From assembly GCF_003994485.1 (NCBI RefSeq), contig NZ_RZNJ01000002.1, positions 309,255 through 373,254 of the forward strand: 64,000 nt of DNA, given 5' to 3'. How positions within the stretch are numbered: the stretch's first letter is position 1; each line of letters begins with the position of its first letter. Position numbers and translations under genes: made by a program. This stretch comes from Arsenicitalea aurantiaca (GTDB lineage: Bacteria > Pseudomonadota > Alphaproteobacteria > Rhizobiales > Devosiaceae). The notes beneath the pieces were generated by a model that saw only the letters and a list, made by a program, of their open reading frames with translations, searched no databases and was not told where the DNA came from. Below are positions 57,181-64,000 of this stretch, piece by piece.

Positions 57181-57346
57181 GGGCGGGCGGTGTTGCGCAA
57201 TTGCAAGGAACCAATCTTTTGGTAACCCAATCAGGCACGGGCGCTTGTCCGTGGTTAAAAAAACAGTAAAACGGTTCAATGGAGTTAGCTGGGGGAGCGC
57301 TGTGCATGGCGATTCCCTGGCAAGAGGTCGCAAAGGCAAGAATACC

Positions 57347-59710
57347 ATGATTGATCCCAACAAGCTGATGCGCGGTGTGTTTCTGGCGCTTCCCCTCACG
57401 GTGGCGGCGCCCGTCCTGGGGGTGGGCGGTCCTCTCCTGGGGGTGACGGAAGCACAGGCGCAGACTGTGAGTCGGATCGCCGTCACCGGCAATTCGCGCG
57501 TCGACGATGCGACCGTCGCATCCTACCTCACCGTTCGGGTGGGCCAGGCTGCGACCCAAGCGCAGATCGATGCGTCCATCGCCTCGCTGTATCAGACCGG
57601 CCTCTTCTCGGATGCGTCCGTTTCGTACTCCGGTGGCACGCTTTCGGTGCGCGTCGTCGAGAATGCGATCGTCGCGTCGGTGCTGTTCGAGGGCAATCGC
57701 CGCTTCTCGGACGCCCAGCTCATGGCCATGATCAATTCGGGCAATCGCGGCGCGATCTCGAGCGAGATCATCCAGCGCGATGCCGAGAGCATCCGGCTTG
57801 CCTACAATCAGGTTGGCTATTCCAACGTCACGGTGACCCCGCGGACCGAAGCCACCCAGGGTGGCCGGACCCGCGTCGTGTTCGTCGTGAACGAGGGTGA
57901 GCGCGCTGGCATCGCCGCGATCAACTTCACCGGCAACAACAATTTCAGCTCTGGCGCCCTCAAGAGCGTGATCCGCACTCGCGAGACGCACCTGCTGAGC
58001 TGGCTCTTCCAGGACGACAACTACACCGACGCCCAGCTCGAGATCGACCGCGAGCTGATCCGGCTCTACTACGCCAACAACGGCTATCCCGATGCGCAGG
58101 TCACTTCGGCCGTCGCCGAGTATGATCCGAGCCGCAATGGCTACTACATCAACTTCACCGTGGTCGAAGGTCAACGCTACGAGTTCGGCAATGTCGGCAT
58201 CGAGACCTCGATCGCCGGCCTGAACGCCGATGCGTTGCGCGGGTCCGTACGGACCCGGGAAGGGTCGCGCTACTCGCTCTCCGAGATCGAGCGGACCGCC
58301 CAGGATCTCGCCATCGGTGCAACCGACCAGGGCTACCCCTTTGCCGACGTGCGGCCGCGTATGAACCGCGACCTCAACGGCAACATCTTCGACGTGACCT
58401 ATCTCGTCGACGAAGGGCCGCGCATCTATGTCGAGCGCATCAACATCACCGGCAACAACAAGACCCGCGACTACGTCATCCGTCGCGAGCTGGAGTTCGC
58501 CGAGGGTGATCCGTTCAACCGCTCGCTCGTTACGCGCGGCAAGAGCTCGATCGAGAACCTGCGCTTCTTCAAGGTCGTCAACATCACGACCGAACAGGGC
58601 AGCGCGCCCGACCAGGTGGTGATCAACGTGGCCGTCGAAGAAGACTCGACCGGCGACTACGGCATCACCGCCGGCTATTCGACTGCCGACGGGATCCTGG
58701 GCGAAGTCTCGATCACCGAGCGCAACTTCCTCGGTCGCGGCCAGTTCGTCCGCGCCGCGGTCGGTGCCACCGGCTCGGGCCAGACCTTCGACTTCTCCTT
58801 CACCGAACCCCGCTTCATGGGTCTGCGGATTTCGTCGGGTATCGACGTCTATCACCGGATCCAGGATGAGGGCGGCAACGCCCGTTACGGCACGACGGCC
58901 ACCGGTGGTCAGATCCGCTTCGGCCTCCCGGTCACCCGCGATCTCAACGCGTCGCTCTTCACCGGCCTCGAGACGCGGACCATCTATGATGCCGAGGCAC
59001 CGTTCACTCAGCTCTTCGACCCAGTCGGGTCGACCACTAATCCAGAGACCGGGCCCAGCTTTGCAGACGGCTTGAACTTCAACAAGGCGTGGGTGGGTTA
59101 TACGCTCACCTACAACACGCTGAACGACAATCGCCGCCCGACCGAAGGCGTGCTGGCCACCTTCACGCAGCAATATGTCGGCTGGGATCACAACTACATC
59201 AAGACAGAGGCGCGGGCCCGCTACTTCACCCCGCTCATCCAGGATAGCGGCATGGTGGCGAGCGTTCGCGGCCAGGCCGGCATCATCAATGATTTGAGCG
59301 GCGACGGTGTTCACCCGATCGAAGCCTATCGGCACGGCCCGAGCCTCATCCGCGGCTTCCAGCCGCGCAGCCTTGGCCCGCGCACTTCGGAAGGTGAAGC
59401 TCTCGGCTCCACCATGTATGCCGGCATCTCGGCTGAGATCGAGTTCCCGATCCCGGTCCTGCCTGAGACCTATGGCATTCGTGGCGCGGTCTGGGCTGAT
59501 GCGGCCTATATCGATGGTCTAGCGGGCGCTGATGGTCAGTTCATGGTAACTGACGGCAGCATCGACGAGAATCTCAAGGCCTCCGTGGGTGCGTCCATCA
59601 TCTGGGACAGCCCGTTCGGCCCGCTTCGCGGCGACTTCGGTTATGTGGTCCAGAAGGCGACCGACGACCGTCCGCAGGTCTTTCAGCTGACGCTGCAGAC
59701 CCTGCTCTAG
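57347..59710 (+). CDS. bamA: Outer membrane protein assembly factor BamA
   Basis: A 787-residue Omp85 protein that inserts beta-barrels into the outer membrane. The signal peptide MIDPNKLMRGVFLALPLTVA is followed by a stretch ending TEAQAQTV, then five POTRA repeats (starting SRIAVTGNSRVDDATVASYL) and a C-terminal 16-strand barrel with the GYSTADG and RGFQPRSLGPRT (lid-loop) segments. The last residues are FQLTLQTLL. The ATG at 57347 fits the signal peptide best; in-frame TTG/GTG codons at 57245 and 57251 would add 34 residues. It probably assembles the porins encoded at 20-24 kb. Confidence 0.96.
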   Translation: MIDPNKLMRGVFLALPLTVAAPVLGVGGPLLGVTEAQAQTVSRIAVTGNSRVDDATVASYLTVRVGQAATQAQIDASIASLYQTGLFSDASVSYSGGTLSVRVVENAIVASVLFEGNRRFSDAQLMAMINSGNRGAISSEIIQRDAESIRLAYNQVGYSNVTVTPRTEATQGGRTRVVFVVNEGERAGIAAINFTGNNNFSSGALKSVIRTRETHLLSWLFQDDNYTDAQLEIDRELIRLYYANNGYPDAQVTSAVAEYDPSRNGYYINFTVVEGQRYEFGNVGIETSIAGLNADALRGSVRTREGSRYSLSEIERTAQDLAIGATDQGYPFADVRPRMNRDLNGNIFDVTYLVDEGPRIYVERINITGNNKTRDYVIRRELEFAEGDPFNRSLVTRGKSSIENLRFFKVVNITTEQGSAPDQVVINVAVEEDSTGDYGITAGYSTADGILGEVSITERNFLGRGQFVRAAVGATGSGQTFDFSFTEPRFMGLRISSGIDVYHRIQDEGGNARYGTTATGGQIRFGLPVTRDLNASLFTGLETRTIYDAEAPFTQLFDPVGSTTNPETGPSFADGLNFNKAWVGYTLTYNTLNDNRRPTEGVLATFTQQYVGWDHNYIKTEARARYFTPLIQDSGMVASVRGQAGIINDLSGDGVHPIEAYRHGPSLIRGFQPRSLGPRTSEGEALGSTMYAGISAEIEFPIPVLPETYGIRGAVWADAAYIDGLAGADGQFMVTDGSIDENLKASVGASIIWDSPFGPLRGDFGYVVQKATDDRPQVFQLTLQTLL

Positions 59711-59730
59711 CCGAAACGGCGACGACATCG

Positions 59731-59768
59731 ACCCCCGCTTCGCTGCCGCGAGGCGGGGGTTCTTGTTT
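59731..59768 (+). terminator. Rho-independent terminator after bamA
   Basis: ACCCCCGC (59731-59738) pairs with GCGGGGGT (59753-59760), followed by TCTTGTTT. It lies before the lipid A genes, so lpxD may have its own promoter. Confidence 0.75.
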
Positions 59769-59884
59769 GAAGGTCAAGGTCCTGTGCGCATCGGCGCTCG
59801 CTGATTGTCACCGGCGCCATCCCGTGACAGTCTCCCCGCTCAGTCCTGCCGCTCGTCGGCCCAGCCCGTGATCCTGATTCCCGC

Positions 59885-60913
59885 ATGGTCGATACTCGCT
59901 TCCATCCCACCCCGGTGCCGACCCCGCTCACGGCTCTGCTCGCCATTCTCGGTCTTCCCGAAGCCGAGTGGTCCGGGCGCGCCGCCGGCGTGCAGATCGA
60001 AGGGGCGGCCGAACTCGAGCTTGCCGGACCAGGGCAGGTGGCGCTGATCGCGCACAAGGATTATCTGCCGCAACTGGCTCACACCCGGGCCAGTGCGATC
60101 ATCTGCGACGAGAAGTTCGTTGCCGACATCCCGGCCGGCAGCCTTGCGATCCCTCATTCCCGGCCTCACGAAGCGTTCGTCACGCTCCTCGAGCAGCTTT
60201 ATCCCGCCGATACCCGTGCGATCGTCCTCGCCGGGGTCGCGAGCGCAACCAATCCACCCCTTCTCGAAGAAGACGTCGTGCTCGGGCCCGGCGTGGTCCT
60301 CGGTCCAGGCGTCGAGATCGGCCGCGGTACGGTGATCGGCCCCAATACTGTGATCGGGGCCGGCGTCGCCATTGGCCGCAACTGCGTGATTGGCCCTGGC
60401 TGCAGCATCGAGTGCGCATATCTGGGGTCCAATGTCGTACTGCAGGCCGGGGTTCGAATCGGCACGGAGGGCTTCGGCTGGCTCGATTTTGGCCGCACCA
60501 ACCGCAAGGTGCCACAGCTCGGGCGCGTCATCGTGCAGGACAGTGTCGAGATCGGGGCAAACTCGACGATCGATCGCGGCGCCCTTGGCGACACGGTGAT
60601 CGGGGAGGGCACCAAGATCGATAACCTCGTTCAGATCGGTCACAATTGCCGCATCGGCCGCTTCTGCTTGATCGCTGCGATGTCCGGCCTCTCAGGCACC
60701 ACCACGCTCGAGGATGGCGTGCTATTCGGCGGCGGCGTGGGCACCTCCGGCCATCTGACCGTCGGCGCGGGCTCGGTCGTTCACGGGCGTGCCGCGGTCA
60801 CGAAGGATTGGCCGGCAGGCTCCAAGCTTGCCGGTGCGCCAGCTCAGGATATAAGGGAATTCTGGCGTGAGCTCGCAATGTTGCGGCGGTTGAGTAAGGG
60901 AGATCAGCGCTGA
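59885..60913 (+). CDS. lpxD: UDP-3-O-(3-hydroxyacyl)glucosamine N-acyltransferase
   Basis: A 342-residue trimeric acyltransferase, third step of lipid A synthesis. After an N-terminal uridine-binding domain, hexapeptide repeats form a left-handed beta-helix ([20 protein letters not shown] and on). The catalytic His is in the [20 protein letters not shown] segment. The TGATG stop/start overlap couples it to fabZ. A 174-base gap separates it from bamA. Confidence 0.96.
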   Translation: MVDTRFHPTPVPTPLTALLAILGLPEAEWSGRAAGVQIEGAAELELAGPGQVALIAHKDYLPQLAHTRASAIICDEKFVADIPAGSLAIPHSRPHEAFVTLLEQLYPADTRAIVLAGVASATNPPLLEEDVVLGPGVVLGPGVEIGRGTVIGPNTVIGAGVAIGRNCVIGPGCSIECAYLGSNVVLQAGVRIGTEGFGWLDFGRTNRKVPQLGRVIVQDSVEIGANSTIDRGALGDTVIGEGTKIDNLVQIGHNCRIGRFCLIAAMSGLSGTTTLEDGVLFGGGVGTSGHLTVGAGSVVHGRAAVTKDWPAGSKLAGAPAQDIREFWRELAMLRRLSKGDQR

Positions 60914-61392
60914 TGGACACCAAGCTGGAGAATGCGGAGCAGAAGCGCGAACTCAATTCGCTCGACATCGGCGACATCCTGACCGCGTTGCCCCACCGCT
61001 ATCCCTTCCTGATGATCGACAAGATCATCGACATCGATCGTGACGACAGCGCCGTGGGCATCAAGAACGTGACGTTCAACGAGCCCATCTTTCAGGGGCA
61101 CTTCCCGGGGAAGCCCGTGTTCCCGGGCGTCCTCATCATCGAGGGCATGGCACAGACAGCGGGCGCCATCGTGATTGCGCTCGATGCGATGTCCGAAAGC
61201 AAGAGCATCGTCCTGATGCTCACCATCGACAAGGCGAAGTTCCGGAAGCCCGCCGGCCCCGGTGACGTTCTCGAGTACCACATCCGCAAGATCCACCGTC
61301 GGCGCACGGTCGGCCGCTATGAGGCCAAGGCCATCGTCAATGGCGTTGTTGTCGCCGAAGCCGAAATCGGCGCCATGATCGTTCCGGGATAG
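60913..61392 (+). CDS. fabZ: 3-hydroxyacyl-[ACP] dehydratase FabZ
   Basis: A 159-residue hot-dog-fold dehydratase of fatty acid elongation. [17 protein letters not shown] and [20 protein letters not shown] with EGMAQTAG next supply the catalytic His and Glu. It sits between lpxD and lpxA, where it balances supply of 3-hydroxyacyl-ACP for lipid A against phospholipid synthesis. Confidence 0.98.
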   Translation: MDTKLENAEQKRELNSLDIGDILTALPHRYPFLMIDKIIDIDRDDSAVGIKNVTFNEPIFQGHFPGKPVFPGVLIIEGMAQTAGAIVIALDAMSESKSIVLMLTIDKAKFRKPAGPGDVLEYHIRKIHRRRTVGRYEAKAIVNGVVVAEAEIGAMIVPG

Positions 61393-61397
61393 CGGAT

Positions 61398-62204
61398 TTG
61401 TCAGCTCCAAGCATTCATCCGACGGCCATAGTCGGCTCAGGCGCGCGCCTTGGCGTGGGCGTGCGCATTGGTCCTTTCTGCATCGTCGGCGACGAGGTCG
61501 TGCTTGGCGATGGCGTCGAGCTCGTCTCCCACGCCGTTGTGGAAGGGCTGACCGAGATCGGGGCGGGGACCCGCATTTTCCCCTTTGCGTCGATCGGCCA
61601 CCAGCCCCAGGATCTGAAATACGAAGGCGAGCCCAGCCGCGTCGTGATCGGCGCCCGCTGCGTCATCCGCGAAGCCGTCACCATCAATCCGGGCACGCGC
61701 GGCGGTATCATGGAGACCCGCATCGGGGACGATTGCCTGATCATGGCGAACGCCCATGTGGCCCATGACTGCGTTCTCGGCAATCACGTGATCCTCGCCA
61801 ACTATGTCGGCGTCGCCGGTCACTGCACCGTCGGTGACTATGTCATCTTCGGGGGCATTTGCGTCGTTCACCAATACGTCCGGATCGGCTCGCACGCCTT
61901 TATCGGCGCGCAATCCATGGTCGACGCAGACGTCATTCCTTACGGCATGGCCCTTGGCAATCGCGCAAATCTCGCCGGGCTCAACCTCGTCGGCCTCAAG
62001 CGTCGCGGCTTTGACCGTGAGGCGATCCACAGCCTTCGCGCCGCCTATCGGATGATCTTTTCCACCGAAGGGACGCTGCGGGAGCGGGTCGAGGATGCCG
62101 CGCAGCTCTTTGAGTCCGAACCCATGGTGCAGGACGTCGTTGCCTTCATCACCGCTGCCAAGGATCGCGCCATCTGCATGCCGCGCAACGGGCATCACGG
62201 GTAG
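61398..62204 (+). CDS. lpxA: UDP-N-acetylglucosamine acyltransferase
   Basis: A 268-residue trimer, first committed step of lipid A synthesis. Left-handed beta-helix repeats start at IHPTAIVGSGARLGVGVRIG; the catalytic His is in MANAHVAHDCVLGNHVILAN. Its C-terminal helical part contains RAAYRMIFSTEGTLRERVED. The start is a TTG at 61398, five bases after fabZ; no better start aligns with the conserved N-terminus, so the TTG is accepted. Confidence 0.96.
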   Translation: MSAPSIHPTAIVGSGARLGVGVRIGPFCIVGDEVVLGDGVELVSHAVVEGLTEIGAGTRIFPFASIGHQPQDLKYEGEPSRVVIGARCVIREAVTINPGTRGGIMETRIGDDCLIMANAHVAHDCVLGNHVILANYVGVAGHCTVGDYVIFGGICVVHQYVRIGSHAFIGAQSMVDADVIPYGMALGNRANLAGLNLVGLKRRGFDREAIHSLRAAYRMIFSTEGTLRERVEDAAQLFESEPMVQDVVAFITAAKDRAICMPRNGHHG

Positions 62205-63032
62205 ATGGCTGGCCGCCTGACGATCTTTGCGGGGACCGGCGCTCTCGTGCCCCTTGCCATCGATGCCGCCCGGCGCGGCGGCTATCGTTTCCAGGTGCTC
62301 ACGCTCGTGCCGCGCGACGATCTCGGCGATGACGTGAAGACGGGCCGCGCAGATCTGGAAAACCCGCTCGGCATCGTCTTTTCGCTCAAGATGTTCCGCA
62401 CGACGCATATTCTGCTCGTCGGGGGCGTCACCCTGTCCGATCGCGTCCGCGAAGGTCTCGCTCGCCTCGGTGGGGGAGGAGGCGCGTCTTCCGACAGCGT
62501 CGGTGACGGCGCGCTTTCTGGCGTCGCCCGCACGCTGAAGACGATGACCGGGGCCGACCTCATCGGCATCGAAAATCTGGCTCCAGAGTTGTTGGCGCCC
62601 GTCGGCCATATCGCGGGCCCTCCTGCCATGGCGCCCCAGTCCGATCTCGCATTTGCCATGCAGACGGCGCGTGAGGTGGGGCGGCTCGATCTCGGCCAGG
62701 CAGTCGCCACCACCGGCCGCCGCGTGCTTGCCGTCGAGGATATTGCCGGCACCGACGCTTTGATCGCCCGCATCGGCCAGTTCCGGCGGGCCGGTCTCAC
62801 CGGTGATGGGGAGGGCGCCATCATTCTCGCGAAAGCCGCGAAGCCGGCCCAGCCGCTCTTCGTCGACCTTCCGGCCATCGGCCCGGTCACCATCGACAAT
62901 GCACGCGCAGCCGGCATCGTCCATATCGCGGTGCAGGCCGGCCGGACGCTGCTGATCGAGCGCGGGGAAATCTCCGCTCGGGCTGACGCGCTCGGCATAT
63001 CGGTCGTCGGCGTACCCGCCGTCGATGCCTGA
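62205..63032 (+). CDS. lpxI: UDP-2,3-diacylglucosamine pyrophosphatase LpxI
   Basis: A 275-residue LpxI-family (formerly DUF1009) enzyme that makes 2,3-diacylglucosamine 1-phosphate, the role of LpxH in gammaproteobacteria. Family landmarks are MAGRLTIFAGTGALVPLAID at the start, RRVLAVEDIAGTDALIARIG and LFVDLPAIGPVTIDNARAAG. The ATG begins directly after the lpxA stop. It overlaps lpxB by 8 bases. Confidence 0.95.
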   Translation: MAGRLTIFAGTGALVPLAIDAARRGGYRFQVLTLVPRDDLGDDVKTGRADLENPLGIVFSLKMFRTTHILLVGGVTLSDRVREGLARLGGGGGASSDSVGDGALSGVARTLKTMTGADLIGIENLAPELLAPVGHIAGPPAMAPQSDLAFAMQTAREVGRLDLGQAVATTGRRVLAVEDIAGTDALIARIGQFRRAGLTGDGEGAIILAKAAKPAQPLFVDLPAIGPVTIDNARAAGIVHIAVQAGRTLLIERGEISARADALGISVVGVPAVDA

Positions 63033-64000
63033 GCGGGCCGACCTCTTCGTCGTCGCCGGCGAGCCCTCCGGGGACAGGCTCGGAGCCGCATTGATTGCCG
63101 ATCTCCGCGCCCGCCGGAACCTCGACATCATGGGCGTCGGTGGTGACGGCATGATCGGGCAGGGGCTCGACACGCTCTTCCCGCTTGCCGAACTCAGCGT
63201 CATGGGCGTCAGCGACGTCGTGCTCCGTCTCCCCAATCTGCTGCGTCGCCTCGGGCAGCTGGCGAGGCTCATCCGCCGGATCCGCCCTCGGGTCGTCGTC
63301 CTGATCGACAACAAGCTTTTTTCCACGCTTCTCGCCAAGCGATTGCGCAAGGCCGGCTATCGCGGCGCCATCCTGCTTTACGTCGCCCCGACAGTGTGGG
63401 CCCGGAAGCCGGAGCGCGCAGCGCAGATCCGTCCGCTCTTTGACGAGGTTCTGGCAATCCTTCCGTTCGAGCCGGAAGTGATGGTGCGTCTTGGTGGGCC
63501 ACCTACCCATTATGTCGGCCATCCTGCACTCGCTCGCGCAGCGTCCGAACTTGATCTCGAGACGGCGAGATACGTCGCACTCCTACCCGGTAGCCGCGCA
63601 GGCGAACTCAAACGCCACCTGCCGCTCTTCGCCGAACTGGCAGGCCGCCTTGCCCAGCGTCCAGAGAGGCTCCTTTTCTATATACCGACCCTCCCGCATC
63701 TCGCTCCAAACCTCGGTGCGGCAGTCTCATCCTGGCCCGTGCCTGTGGCAATCGTGACTGATCCGGAAGAACGTCGGCGCCTCGAGAGCGAAACGCGCGT
63801 TGCGATAGCCTGCGCCGGCACCGCAACGCTCGAGCTGGCACTCGCCGGCGTGCCGATGGTCATCACCTATGTCATGGACGGCATTCAGTCCCGGCACTTC
63901 GAGAGGCTTGGGCGACCCTGGGTTGGGCTCCCCAATATCGTGCTCGAAAGCGATGTCACGCCAGAATGCGTGCTGGCTCAGGCTGATGTGGGCCCGGTCC
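63025..64000 (+). CDS. lpxB: Lipid-A-disaccharide synthase, 3'-truncated by the window
   Basis: The first 325 residues of LpxB, which joins UDP-diacylglucosamine and lipid X. MPERADLFVVAGEPSGDRLG carries the family's E-SGD motif; MGVGGDGMIGQGLDTLFPLA, LYVAPTVWARKPERAAQIRP, ALLPGSRAGELKR and ACAGTATLELALAGVPMVIT follow in the right order. The frame stays open to the end of the window. The ATG overlaps the lpxI end by 8 bases, which means translational coupling. Confidence 0.94.
   Translation, partial: MPERADLFVVAGEPSGDRLGAALIADLRARRNLDIMGVGGDGMIGQGLDTLFPLAELSVMGVSDVVLRLPNLLRRLGQLARLIRRIRPRVVVLIDNKLFSTLLAKRLRKAGYRGAILLYVAPTVWARKPERAAQIRPLFDEVLAILPFEPEVMVRLGGPPTHYVGHPALARAASELDLETARYVALLPGSRAGELKRHLPLFAELAGRLAQRPERLLFYIPTLPHLAPNLGAAVSSWPVPVAIVTDPEERRRLESETRVAIACAGTATLELALAGVPMVITYVMDGIQSRHFERLGRPWVGLPNIVLESDVTPECVLAQADVGPV

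Overview
The window is a gene-dense stretch (GC-rich, nearly every gene on the + strand) of an alphaproteobacterial chromosome. The gene order (dgt-argS-SPOR-scpAB-tatABC-serS-surE; clpP-clpX-lon-hupB; nuoA-N-birA-rnj-DUF1467-proS-lolCD-dnaE; rpsB-tsf-pyrH-frr-uppS-cdsA-rseP-bamA-lpxD-fabZ-lpxA-lpxI-lpxB) is the layout I know from Hyphomicrobiales (Rhizobiales). The Omp25/Omp31-like porins and the extended NuoE point the same way. A Devosia/Pelagibacterium-type member is my best guess, but that is inference from gene order and protein style, not from a search.

Layout. (a) 1-12.5 kb: end of a dNTPase gene, argS, a large SPOR-domain membrane protein, scpA-scpB (chromosome condensation), an orphan ABC ATPase, the Tat protein export genes tatABC, serS and surE. 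(b) 12.7-19.3 kb: the proteostasis block clpP, clpX, lon, with heat-shock-like promoters before clpP and lon, then an MFS drug-efflux-type gene and hupB. (c) 19.4-25.1 kb: tRNA-Val, tRNA-Asp and an accessory-looking block of six small outer-membrane beta-barrel genes. Four are clear tandem paralogs, each with its own terminator, and three share an upstream inverted repeat at nearly constant distance from the start codon. (d) 25.2-40.1 kb: the complete 14-subunit complex I operon nuoA-N, with one extra two-helix membrane ORF between nuoE and nuoF. (e) 40.1-50.7 kb: birA, RNase J, a DUF1467 protein, proS, lolC-lolD, a 32-residue membrane ORF and dnaE. (f) 50.9-64 kb: translation and envelope genes ending in the lipid A pathway, with lpxB running off the window.

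The most interesting spot is 47.03-47.25 kb. A direct repeat GAAC-N7-GAAC, which is the alphaproteobacterial LexA (SOS) box, lies just ahead of a 32-codon single-helix membrane ORF with a strong ribosome-binding site, followed by dnaE. Size, topology, operator and neighbour all resemble SidA, the SOS-induced division inhibitor of Caulobacter. Other points worth checking are the porin array and its shared operator-like element, a leftward-reading terminator at 43.1 kb with no gene to serve (candidate small RNA), the extra nuo-operon ORF, and insertions or losses relative to the usual rhizobial order: an ABC ATPase before tatA, an MFS gene between lon and hupB, and no nagZ or pcm at the expected places.
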